In this document: positions 24,731 to 36,900 of the stretch, piece after piece | Position numbering within the stretch: position 1 is the stretch's first letter | Layout of the letters: each line of letters opens with the position of its first letter | Assembly (NCBI GenBank): GCA_004154925.1 | Contig: QJNS01000049.1 | Coordinates: 124,001-188,000 of the forward strand | Source: Monosporascus cannonballus | Lineage: Eukaryota; Ascomycota; Sordariomycetes; Xylariales | DNA: 64,000 nucleotides | Reading direction: 5' to 3' | Notes under the pieces: generated by a model | Told to the model about the DNA's origin: nothing | The model's input: only the letters and a program-made list of their open reading frames with translations | Database searches by the model: none | Position numbers and translations under genes: made by a program

Positions 24731-27060
24731 TATTTAAGTATTTTGTTTCATTAATGGGATTTATAATCCTATTAATATCCTTTAAACAAATAATAAATTA
24801 TGTATTACGAAAACACCTCGATATTTCCCTTATATAATATTTTCATAATATTTTTATTGTCCTAAAAACCGAAGAAATATACGCAGGATACGTTTATAAG
24901 GTTTTTTCAAGTTTTATAAAACTTAATGTTTTTTATTACCGCCGAAAAAAGTTAATTCTATAAGCAAAAAATAAAATATTTAGGATATATTATTATTTCA
25001 GAATATATTAAAATAAATCCTAAAAAGATTCCCGTAATTATAAAATAAGAATGGCTAACGATAATTAAAAAGGTATAAATATTTTTTAGATTTGCTAATT
25101 ATTATAAGACATTTATTCGAAAATTTAGCAAAATAATTATGTTTTTAACGAATATTACGAAACAGCAAAAATTCAATAAACGTTAAATACGGAAGAAATA
25201 CTTTAAAATATTAAGGATACAATTATTAATAAATTAATACTAATTATATACGATTTAAACCATTTATTAAATTAAAAACCGACGCTTCGGATTCTGTATT
25301 AGCGATAATAATTAAATAACGAAATAATTAAGATAAATTATACGTTATTATATTCTTTTTGTACAAATTAAAAAAAGCCGAATTTAATTACGGTATTCCA
25401 GATAAGGTATTTGTGGTTATTATTATAGTTTTTCGAAAGTTTAAGTATTTCTAAAAGGAAAACTTATATCAGATTAAGGTTTATTCGGATTATTAAATTT
25501 TTATCCGATTTATTACGGCTAAAAGGTTTATAGGATAAAAATTAAAATACGTAGAAAAATTGGCGAATTTCGATTTTAATATTATTGATAAAAAAGACCT
25601 AAAAATGATAGAATAGATACCGTAAATAAATAATCAGATTTCGAAAGATAATTAATTAAAATTAGCTATATAATTTTTATTATTATTATAAAAGGATATT
25701 TTTGCTTATAACAAATTGCGGCAATTCGAATAATACTTTTTGATATATACCAGAAGATTTATTAATATAATAATAATTTCCCAAAAGACTAAAAAAAATG
25801 TAAGTTTTAAAGGAATATTAAAAAGGTTCAATACGAAAAATATACGAATATTAGTTATACGAATATCTCAGGATTTATAATATCTTAAAAAGGTTTTAAC
25901 GAAAATATTTTTTTCTTTAAATAAAATTAACGGTATCAAAATTATACGGTAATATAATATATGCGTTAAAATAAAGATTCGACTATATAGGTTATACGGA
26001 AAATTACAGCCATTATTAAGTACAAAATAACCATAATATTTAATTATATTCGATTATATTATTAAATTCTTTTATGAAGAACTCCAGCAACGAAAATATA
26101 TTACGATAACCTTTTCATAATTGTCGACAGATTTACAAAACCTTCTTATTTTTTACCATATCATAAGAATTTAAACGCCAAATGTATAGTACATATTTTT
26201 TAAATATATATTTAATATATACGGATTATGAACAAAAAATATTTTAAACAGAAAATCGATATTTATATGTAAATTATAATAACGTATAATAAAATAAATA
26301 AGTTTAAATTATAAATTATCTAATATATTTAAACTTTAAACGAAAAAATAAACCAAACGAATAAATGAAATTTTGGAAATTTATTTACCATATTATATTG
26401 ATTACGAATAAAATAATTAGGTGAAAAAATTACCAATTGCGTAATTAACTTATAATATTCATTATTATAAAAATATTAAAATAATATTAACGTACGTAGA
26501 TTTTGGTTTTATTTCAAAATTTATAAAAGAATAAGTAATAACGGTTTAATTAATATTAAAATAATTTTTGTATTAAAATAATTACGGCAATTATATTAAA
26601 GATTAATAACGTAATTAGAATTTATACGGAACTAAATAAGTAAATATTAGAATTAAAAAGAATTAAAGAGATTAATTTTCGAAAAAAGGGAAATAATTTT
26701 TTTGGCTTTTAAAATATTGAGATAAAATGGCTTAATAAAAAATTCGATTTCAAATATATCGGTCCACATAATATTGCTAAAAAAGTTTAAAACATAATTA
26801 TTGATTAAAATTTTATTAAAGGTTAAATTCTATTTAACTTTTTACGTTTCTTTTCTTTCAATTAAAATCGGATATAATTAAAATATATAGGGCATAAAAT
26901 GATATGGAAATAAAAGACGAATAGGTATACGAAATACAGAAAATTTTCGATATACGAAAATAAAACTGATTTACCTAGTACTTGATTAAATAAAAAAGGT
27001 ACCCGGATTCCGCAAATATTTAGGAACCCGTCAAGGACTTTATTGGCGCTTAATGCCTAT
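24731..27060 (+). pseudogene. Pol 3' part of element A: RT end, RNase H, integrase, chromodomain
   Basis: The frame resumes with the FEYLVMPFGL box (about 24735-24770), then a VKFLGY and NFYRRFI region (24.95-25.13 kb). RNase H begins at 25276 with KTDASDSVLAIII. The integrase core at 26105-26178 reads DNLFIIVDRFTKPSYFLPYH, a near-perfect D-x-VDRFTK motif. Near 26735-26790 KKFDFKYIGPHNIAKKV marks the basic integrase tail. The chromodomain at 26920-27055 ends in GYPDSANIWEPVKDF-like text (pieces in two frames). Element A is therefore a chromovirus. Confidence 0.88.
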
Positions 27061-27199
27061 TAAAAAGTTTTTATTAATAACGACGGAGTTATTCGGGATA
27101 ATGGTATTTTAGTCCATAAGATCCGAAGAAAAAAATCCTTAGCTTATTGCATTCTAATTAATAATATTTAACCCATTTAAAGCCTAAACTTTGATTATA

Positions 27200-27683
27200 A
27201 ATTCTGATTTTACTTCCGTAAAGTTATTAAAATTATTTAAAAATTAAAAGATACGATTAATAAATTTTGTACCTTGGGATTAATAATATTGGTATTAACG
27301 ACGTATACGAGAAAAATTCGTAAAAGTTTTGGATCAAGAATTTTTGGCCGTTAACTTTTCTTTTTTTAATTTTTTCGATTTCGCGATATAACGATTAATT
27401 ATAGAAACAAGAATTTTTGTTCCGTTATACGAACGGCTTTAACGAATATATTTTTTATAACGAAAAACCCCGTTTATTATTTGGTAATTAAGTTGCCGAA
27501 GAGAACAAAAGAAATAAAGTATTAGGTTAAAATTTTCGACTGTAATTAAATTAACCAGGACAAATTGTTATGTAGATTTGCGAAAATGACGCCTAAATAT
27601 ACAGGAAAATATATTGAATAAATATAAAAAAGTTTATTCAAAAAAGAAATCTTAATGGCAAAATTTATAGAAAACGGAGAACG
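27200..27683 (-). pseudogene. Antisense ORF region at the 3' end of element A, and polypurine tract
   Basis: On the minus strand about 27340-27420 reads IINRYIAKSKKLKKEKL, resembling the coiled-coil part of the antisense frame in I (SRNIDNRRKLEKLKH). The rest is too broken to follow. A purine stretch agaaaacggagaacg ends directly before the 3' LTR and fits the primer for plus-strand synthesis. Confidence 0.4.
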
Positions 27684-28105
27684 TGTTATAATTTAACGAG
27701 CCAAGGTTTTCAGAAACTGTTTATTATAACCTAATTATAATTGCGTGGTAAGGCAGGTTATGTAATGGATTATTAACTTATTAGTAATAAGCCAGTAAGC
27801 CGGATCCCCAACTTACTGGTAATAAGCCAATAAATCGGATTTTTAATTTACCGGTAGTAAGCCAGTAAGCCGGATTACTAACTTCCTGATAGTAAGCCAG
27901 TAAGCCGAAATAGGATATATATATTCGTTATTCCCCGAGTTTAGATAGCTTTAGCTTGCAATAATAATTCGTTACCTAAGGCATTTTTGGTATTACAAGT
28001 CGTAATACGTTACTGTATTTATTGCTTAGATTCCCACGATACTCCTGCCAACATAAACCCGTACGACTAAGGTTTAATAGTTGGTTAAACTCTTAGCTCG
28101 TCACA
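27684..28105 (+). repeat. 3' LTR of element A ('C' module, four 35-bp units)
   Basis: This 422-bp LTR begins TGTTATAATTTAACG and ends AGCTCGTCACA. About 27765-27905 holds four tandem 35-bp units, one more than the 5' LTR. The final 150 bp are nearly free of RIP and give the best copy of the conserved end, including gattcccacgatactcctgc. Confidence 0.92.
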
Positions 28106-31100
28106 CTTTGGTAAAAACTTTAATTAGTAATTACTTTTTAAGATTTTTTGAGTGATTTTATATAAACCGATATATTTAAAATCGAGTTTTTTATTAAATC
28201 GTTTCGTTTAAACGTTTCTAATAATAAAAAAAACCATTATCCCTTTTTCGAAAATTAATCTTTTTAACCCTTTTTAGTTATAATATTTACGTAATTAATT
28301 ACGTATAAATATTCTTGTTTATATTTTTTAATATAATTATCGTAATCAATTTGATATAATGATTATGTTAATATTATTTAAACCGTTGTCGCATATATTT
28401 TCGTAAACTTTTGAAATAAAATTAAAACTAGCGTTTATAAGTATTATTTTGATATTTTCATAATAGCTCGTGTTATAAGTTAGTTTTATAATCAGTAACT
28501 TCTTGATTTAGTTATTCTATTTGCACACAATATAATATCGGAAGTAAATTTCCAAAATTTGGTTTTTTTTATTTTTTTATTTATTCGTTTAATGTTTAAA
28601 TACGTTAAATAACTTATAATTTAAACTGATTTATATTTTAAGGCTTTGTTAAAATAGTAATACAAATATTGATTTTTTGTTTGAAATAATTGATATTAAT
28701 AATCCGTATAAATTAAAAACATATTTAAAAAAATATATATTATTTATTCGACATTTATATCTTTATGACATAATAAAGAATAGAAGAATTCGTAAATCGA
28801 TCGAAAGTTACGAAAATATTATTATAATAAATTTTTATTACGTAATTTTTTAATATAAAAGATTTAGTAATAAAATGAAACATAACTAAGTATTTTAATT
28901 ATTTTGCGATTAATAATAATTATAATTTTCCGTATAGCTTATTTCGTTAGGTTTTTATGTTGTTGTAAATGTTATATTATCGTATAATTTTCTTTAATAT
29001 TAATTTTAATTTAAAATATATATATATATATATTAAAGCCGTTTTAAGATATTATATATTTTTAGATATTTATGTAATTAATAGTTATATAATTTTCGTA
29101 TTAAATACTTAGATATTTTTCTGAAATTCGTATTTTATTTATTCTTCCATTCCTTTTCGAAATTATCGTTATATTATTAAAACTTCTAATATATATCTGA
29201 CGGTATTACTCGAATTATCGCAGTATATCGTACGCGTAAATATGTTTTATAATAATATTAAAAATTATATAGCTAATTTTAATTAACCTTTTTTCGAAGT
29301 TTGGTTATTTATTTAGAACATTTATTTTGCGATGCTTTAAGCCTTTTTCATAAATAAAAACGAAATCAAAATTCGCTAATTTTTCCGCAAAATGAAATTA
29401 TTATTTCATAAGCTCGCTGGTTGTAATAAATTATATAAGATTTTAATAATCTGTATAAATTTTAATTTAACATAAATTCCCTTTAAAAAATATCTAAACT
29501 TTCGAAATGCTATAATAATAACCATAAATGTTTTATTTGAAATATTGCAATTAAACTCGGTTTTGTTAAATTTGCATAAAAATATAATAAGATATAATTT
29601 GTTTCAAATATTTTATTATTTCATTATTACGCTTAGTACGGAATCCGAAATATCGGTTTGTAATTTAACGGAACGATTTAAATGGAATATAATTAATATT
29701 AATTTTTTAATAATTATGTCCTTAATATTCTGGAATACTTTTTCTTTTTCGACGTTTATTTAAAGTTTTTATTTTGTTTATAAAATTTATTAAAAGTATA
29801 ATTATTTCATTAAAGTTTGGAATAAATTTCTGACAATAATTGATAAATCCAAATAATATATGTATATTTTTAACCGTTATTGGCCTTTATTATTTTGTAA
29901 TTATAATGATTTTTAAAGGTTTATCTTAATATATCTTAAAATAATAATATATCTCAGATATTTTACTTTTTATTTATGCAATTGATTTCTTTTACTTTAA
30001 TACGTAACCTTACGTTTTATAAAACTTAAAAAGTTTTATAAATATATTTTATCTATACTTTTTCTGTTTTGAAAAAAATAAAAATATCGTCGAGAAAATA
30101 AATAACAAAAATATCCACGTATTTTTATAATACATAATTAATCATTTGCTGAACGGTTTCTAATACGTTCGTAAATTTTATTAATATAAACAAATATTGA
30201 AACAGTATATATTTCGTTTAAAAATTATTTTTCATTTATATTCTTTTTTTATCCAATTAAGATTATATCCATTTTTAAAATTAAATATTATAAACTATTT
30301 TGCTCCATAAAATCTGTTTTCTATTTCCGTAATTAAACATAATAATATCCGACTTTAATAATAATATTATTTAATTATCGATAATTAATTACAAATAGTA
30401 ATTTTACGTTCTTTTTTAGTACGAAAAATATCGGACATTTTACCAATAATTTTAAAAATCGAATCCATCTTTTTATAACTAATTTTCCAGGTATTCTTTA
30501 AAAATGCATAATTAATTTCCGTTAGGCTTAGAAGTGGAATACAATTTCATTAAGGATTTTTCTTTCAAAATCATCTTATAATTTTATTTATTATATCGCG
30601 GTAATTGTTTCTTAAATCTTCTCTCGAATGGCTATTCGTATTTATAATATTATAATATTATATTAATTAAAATTTCTAATTATTTAAATTATTACTATTT
30701 TAGGTAATAATTTATTGACTTTAATTTCGCTTTATCAATAATTACAACATATTATATTTTTGTTTATTATCCGTTTTTATTTTGTATTTTATCCTTTTGA
30801 ATAATAAGGTTTTTATCATATTCTTATATTGACATTTATTGCCATTATCGATCGAATTTTAAGATTTTAACTTTTTTTTATTTATTAATACGATATAAAG
30901 CGAAATTTATTTTCCCAATTTCATTATTCATCAAGATTTGATATCAACGTATTTATGACAATCTTAAAATTATATCGTAATTCTTGAATAAAACAATACC
31001 GGAATTAATTATCTATTATTATCTTTAAATAAAAGTCTTAAGGTAATTAATTTAGTTTGTAATTTTCCCGTTATTATAAGCGAATCCCTATCTTTCGATA

Positions 31101-31400
31101 TTTATTGCTATATAAAATTTTAACTTATATTTTTATGACAATTTAACTTTATTAATTATATCTGGTATAATATAATTCACGCCTAAAGTTCTATAATTTA
31201 TTATTATACTATATTAATGCGTTCCGATATATATATTTAAAATAATAAAGCTATTAACCGTTTTCATCGTCGCATTCAAAACCTTTTTTAGGAATTTCAT
31301 TTAATTTTTCTAGGTTTCGTTATTTTACGGCTTTATTATAAACAACCCTTTTCTTTTAATTTCTATTCGAATTTATCGAACTTTATTTACGTTTTTTCGT
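28106..31400 (-). pseudogene. Pol of element C: integrase, RNase H, RT, protease
   Basis: On the minus strand the RT catalytic box is at about 30080-30120: VDIFVIYFLDDIFIF, with both aspartates still present. The protease site is at about 31150-31215: INYRTLGVNYIIPDIIN, from D-S-G-A-L-N. Integrase and RNase H are expected at 28.1-29.9 kb, where the DNA aligns with H and F, but the motifs are hard to read. The plus-strand frame 29545-29763 is a shadow. The 5' part continues to gag on the right; the 3' end lies beyond A at 15500. Confidence 0.75.
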
Positions 31401-33325
31401 TTAAGTTATTAAGTTATTATATTTATCCTTGTTGCCGGCGTACTATTCTTTTATGTTATATTAATTATTTTTAATTTTGTTATAATTTCTTTTATTAAAT
31501 ATAATGTTTTCTTATATTTACAATTATATCTTATCATATGTTATTTTAATTATTCTTTTAAAATTTGCTTATAAATTCCGGTATTGTTTCCTTAATAATA
31601 TTGTTTTCGGAAAGGTTTATAAAAAATACTAACTGGAAATAAAACTTATAATAACTTCCTAATAGTATCTTTTTATTATATGCTAAATTAATTCCTTTTC
31701 CATTTAATAATTATATTATTAATAATAATAAAAACAGTTTTTTACAGGCATTATTCTTTTTAGGTCAGCTTTTTATTTCGACCAATTACTAAATATTTTG
31801 TCAAATTATTAATCGAAAATGTGATTATTATTATTTATTATTTTATTATTTCCGGTACGGTTAAGAAAATCAAATCTTTTATAATATATTCAAATGATCC
31901 GTTTATATGTATATTATTGCCGTTTTTCGTAATCGGGATATTATTGTCGTCGACAATATATAGTATATATTTTACCATATCGGTCAAGGATTTCAGGATA
32001 AACTTTTTCTGTGTAATTCTAATATTTGCATAATTATTTTAATGCTTTTTTTATGTTCGCAATATTTATTAAACCAACCTTTTTACTTTTTGCGTTTTTC
32101 GTCGGATTTCTTATTATAATAACCCTATTGAACCTTTTGTTATAGGGAACCTGGTATATGCTTAGGCTATATTATGTCAATAAATTTATTTTAATTTTTT
32201 GCATATTTTTAATTATTTCTTAAGTATAGGTTTCCAGTTATTTTAATGGGGTTTTTAGGTGCTTTATGTTATGCTGCCTTATGTCCCATTTTGTTTTAAT
32301 TATAGCATTTAATCTGGCTTTAATCTTTTCTATAAGTAACTTCTAATTTTATAAATTCTAATTCTGTATTAAAAAAATGTTATTATATCGAAAAACGTTA
32401 ATCTTAATTATATATTAGGGTTTGTTATTAATTTTCCCTTTAATACTGTTAATACGTTCTACGTACAATCAGTCCTTAATTTTAATTATTATAACGATAT
32501 AATCCGATAAATAATTAGGCCAATTAAATTTAAAAAATTCCTCTTATATTTCCATTTTTAGATTATCGAAGTACTTAATTATCAATATCTTTTATTCTTA
32601 ATTTAGTTTAATTATTAATAAATATAACATATTATTAAATTTAATACCGACCCTTTTTATCGTAATTACTAAATTCAAATTTCCCTTTTTATTTTTTCGT
32701 TTATTATTTAGGAAGATTTTTTTATATTTATGCGAATTATTTGTAATTGTTATAAATTTAAATTATTTTGAAATTTCGCTTTTTAATTAGCAAAATCCTA
32801 TATGTTTTTTGTAATAAGCTTAAATTAAATAATTATACTTTTAATAAATCGTCCGACCGTAAATTTATATCATATAATAAACCTAATTAATTGAATAACA
32901 GAATATCCGATATATATTTGGTATTAAGTTAAAAACAATTATAACTTAATTAAAACTTTATCAAAAAGTTTTAATTTAAAAAGTTGACGTACTTTTTTAA
33001 TTTTTTGGTAAATTTTAACTGAATAGTTTAACATATTCGAAAAAGGTTTTTAATTTTGAGAATTTTTTTTTAGCTTTTTATAAGCGGCTTAAAGAAACGT
33101 CTTAAGATTATTGTTATCTCTTTCCAGGTGGATAATACGTTCCTTTATAGTATCCAAACTTCGAAAAAGCTTTTCGCGTAAAAAACGAGGCTTTTTTTTT
33201 CTTTTCGGATTCCATTCCAGTGTCCGGGTAATCAACGATATGGTAAATACACTGTATACTAGGAAATATAATGTTGGCGATATTGCTCAAAATTTAACGG
33301 TATTACTAAACAAAAGCTTATAACG
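31401..33325 (-). pseudogene. Gag and leader of element C
   Basis: The zinc knuckle is at about 32262-32311 on the minus strand: KCYN*NKMGHKAA*HKAPK, with one Cys codon turned to a stop. The leader adjoining the LTR (33265-33325) reads gatattgctcaaaatttaac and matches those of E and F. The plus-strand hydrophobic frame 31821-32033 is a shadow, matched by the shadow at 17347-17568 in A, which confirms the two gags are homologous. The frame 33111-33323 has low-complexity Arg/Ser/Phe text and is not considered a gene. Confidence 0.65.
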
Positions 33326-33750
33326 TATAACGGCTAAATGGTTTAATTAATTATAAAACCTTGGTTGTACGGATTTATGGTAATAAGAATATCATAAAAA
33401 TCTAAATAATAAAGTATAATAACGTATTATGTTTCGTAATACTAAAGGTACTTTAAGTAATAATATTATATTATAAGTTGAAATTATTTAAAATGTAGAA
33501 ATAATAAACGTATATATTTTTTCCCTGGATGCTGTTAAATCCTTTGGATTATTCCAAATCCATATTGGATAACTGTATAAATCCGGTTAGATCCCTGGGA
33601 TTATTCCGGATTCATATCGGATAACTGCATAGATCCCGTTGGATCTCTTAGATTATTCCCAATCCATGTTACGTGATCTTGACAAACTTTGGTCCTGTTT
33701 TAGTTACTAATTGACCATTTCCGAGACCCTTTCTTGGTTAGGTCATAACA
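33326..33750 (-). repeat. 5' LTR of element C, possibly shared with F ('B' module)
   Basis: This 425-bp LTR begins TATAACGGC and ends GGTCATAACA. The same 51-bp type units as at 14.4 kb occur at about 33533-33665. It is directly followed by element D, with no copy of the C duplication tggag. After removing D, what follows is the 3' internal end of F, so this single LTR may be the product of recombination between the 5' LTR of C and the 3' LTR of F. Confidence 0.8.
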
Positions 33751-33911
33751 TGTCGGCTAGCAGAGGGTGCTCCAGCACTCCATATACGGAAGATTCTCTT
33801 TGATCGGAACATATATGTTCCGGGACTAAATCACCTTAAAATGCAGTACGCTTTTTAGAACACCTGCAACTAGTTATTAATATATATAACTAATATCCCT
33901 TTTATTTAATA
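33751..33911 (+). repeat. 5' LTR of element D
   Basis: 161 bp, beginning TGTCGGCTAGCAGAGGG. It contains gatcggaacatatatgttcc, which has a short palindrome ggaacatatatgttcc. The first 110 bp are little mutated. Confidence 0.88.
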
Positions 33912-36900
33912 ATTAAAAGCTTTATTCGTTTAATAAAGGCATATATTAATAAATTAATTATTGCTAAAACGATATAATTGTATATTAATTATAATTATCG
34001 AAATACGTTAATAATCATAATAACGACCATACCGTTAATATCCTCCGTTATTTATAAGGGACGTTAGAATTAAAATTATTTCAAAAACGAATTTTAATTT
34101 AAACTATACGTATTCCATATTTGGAATTATATTAATCTTAATTAGAATCTCTAGTAATTTGTGAAACTTATAAAACTTAATATAGCTTTTCACTTAAAAA
34201 GATAAATCCGTTAGGCGATACGAATTAATATCTTAAGTGGTTTTTCGTCAACATTTATATTTTCCGTAAAAGTTACCAAAAAAATCGATTATATTAAATA
34301 CTTAACGGATACCTTTAAAATAATAACCGAAAATAAATAAGCCTATAATCAAGATTTTATATCGTATATTGATAAAAATCGGAAATACGATACTTTGAAT
34401 AAAAACTTTAATAATTTTTCGAAATAAATTTTGAAGTTAATATTTTTAACGATTAAAAATATTAATTCTTTTTAGAAAAAGATTTATGAAAATAATATTT
34501 CAGCTTGTACGGATCCGGCAAAGTATATAATAATAAATTTTTAATTAATACTTAATAAAAACATTATAAAATATTAAAATAAATTTCGAAATTTAGCAAA
34601 ATGGTAAATAAAGGAATTATACAATAATAAAAGATTATAGGCTTAAAATAATGACAAAATATTTTAAAAACGAAAACGACGATTATATAAATTGATAACT
34701 TATATATATTATTAACTTTTATAATTTGGATATAAATTATTATTTTCCAGATAATAAAAAATGCCGAAGCTAATAATGGTACGATTAAGTTTCAAAAAAC
34801 GGCAATTAACTTTCTGGATTATTAAATTATGGCCTATTTCATATTTATATTACGAAATATTAAAACCGTATTTTTAACGGTTTAAGGGATATTTTCAAAT
34901 TCTTTTAATTAAAACCGTTTTAATTAAGAAAATCCTCAAAATATTAACTTTTAATCATAATGAAAAACCTTAGGCCGTAAACCGAAATAAGGTAATCGTA
35001 AGGATTTTTATAGGGATTCGAATAATAATAAACAAAAGCGTTAAGAATTAAATATATAAAATACCCGGTATAAAACGGACTTCATTAACTATTATACATT
35101 ATTCAATTATTATTAGATATTCCTTAGGAAAATTCCGGAAAGTTTCCGTTTTAATAATAAAATAATAATATATATTTAAACGCGAATTTCCGCTAATTAA
35201 GTTTTAAACAAAAATCGCCCGCCTATCGAAAATAATAAAAAAACTGATTATACATAAAATAAATTATCTGTTAAAAAAGATACCACAAACTTTAACATAT
35301 ATATTACCTATTAATTGATATAACGCCATAAATAACTTATTTTATGGCTTAAAACATATGAATATTTTGGATTTAAGATTTACGATTTATATTTCTAGAT
35401 TAATTAACAAATATTTTAATTTTAAATTAATTATATAAGGTAATAAGATATACTTAAATTATAACTTTATCCCGATTAAAAAACATAGAAAAATTAATAT
35501 AATTTTTTAAAGCCTTAAGGGTATGAAAATATTGCGTTTCGACGACGTACCCTATTATGAAAATTTCGTAAATAATTTAGTATTATTCCGATAATTCCGA
35601 AAAACGAAATATTAATAAAATAATAAAAAGATTTATAAGTATGTTCGATATAAATATAATTCAAAAAGTATTACGTTAAAGAATAACTTTAATTAATTCG
35701 CTATCGAAAATTTTAAGGTAATAATATTTTATGTAACCTTAATTATTGATAAACAAAATATTAATTTTAAAGCATCGAAATAAATACAAATGCGTAATGG
35801 TATTATATAATACATAAAATTAAGATATCCAAAACCCAAGATAATTACTAAATTATAATCCTATATAAAAAGAATTTGCTTAAAAGGCTTTATAATGAGC
35901 GAAAACGAAATATATAATAAAGCGAAAACTAAAAAGCTAATATACCGTAAATTAAAAAAAGAATATCCCGATTAAGATACAAATTTGCTATTAATTTTCT
36001 AAATTTGGAAAAAAAACTTAAAAAATATAAATACGTTATGTTTGCTACTAATAAATATTTAAGTTTCATTTAAAGTGTTTATTGTAAAGGCCGAAAACAA
36101 AATATATTAATTATAAAGTTTCGAGAGTTTGTAAAGATTCTAAAACATTAAAATAAAGTTTTTCTATAAATAATCGAACATAATAACAAAATCTTAAAAA
36201 TTTATCAATTTCGAAATATGTGTTAATTATTTCTTTTTAATAATAGATTTAGATTTTTAACATTATATATCCAGCTTTAAAATACAAATGCAAAATATTT
36301 AAAAGATATGATTAACAAAGATAATTACGATACAAAATAATATGAATTTAATTTCGTCCTTAATTATATATTTTTTGAAAACAATAATATATTTATATAA
36401 TTATAATTTTAAATACGTATTTTTTAGCAAAGCCTATATGAAATTTCTTATATTTAGTTAACGTATAAAAATAGCATTATAAGCCCTAACGGAAATTTTT
36501 AATAAGCGTATTTTTAAGTATACGGTTTTATGGCTTACCTTATAATAATTACCGTTATAAAAAATAAAGATTTTAAACGTTAAATCCTAAAATATAAATT
36601 AATTATTTCGTCGGTTCCTAATTTAACAATATTTATAAAAATTAAAACTTATTTTTTAATAAAGTTAGGATTTCCTAAAATATATAATTTAACGAAATTG
36701 CCATTTTTTAAGTAATATTAGAAACTTAAAAAAAGGTTTTTTTGCAAATTATAAAAGAAAGATTACGAAGCTTATTCCGATAAATAAAAATCCTTTATTA
36801 AAATAATAATTATTGAATATATGTATAAAAGATATAAAACATTAAATAAAATAATTAATTACCGGCTAAATAAAAAATAGTTTTAAAGAAATTTTAAAGT

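Larger units (their letters stand above)
15501..28105 (+). mobile_element. Element A, chromovirus-type Gypsy on plus strand, inserted in C and split by B
   Basis: The LTRs are at 15501-15887 and 27684-28105. The target duplication is ttttg (15496-15500) and ctttg (28106-28110), differing by one C-to-T change. The plus strand carries gag with zinc knuckle, protease, RT, RNase H, integrase and chromodomain in the canonical Gypsy order. It holds two later insertions: a J-family solo LTR in gag and element B in RT. Without them it is about 6.9 kb. All coding frames contain stops. Confidence 0.9.
14175..33750 (-). mobile_element. Element C, chromovirus-type Gypsy, inserted in H and split by A
   Basis: C is bounded by two LTRs that share the 'B' middle module (14175-14594 and 33326-33750). 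Its internal part is split by A: 14595-15500 and 28106-33325. The join is precise: A has duplicated ttttg/ctttg, and the flanks rejoin in the order seen uninterrupted in F near 39.64-39.75 kb. Left of C is tggag; no matching duplication exists on the right, where element D begins at once. This suggests later rearrangement at the right end. Without A, C would be about 7 kb. Confidence 0.8.

Noticed and set aside
19184..24735. gatcc/tattt as a firm target duplication of B
   Set aside because: Two differences fit RIP, but one is a G/T transversion; B is called from its LTRs and from the split RT of A instead.
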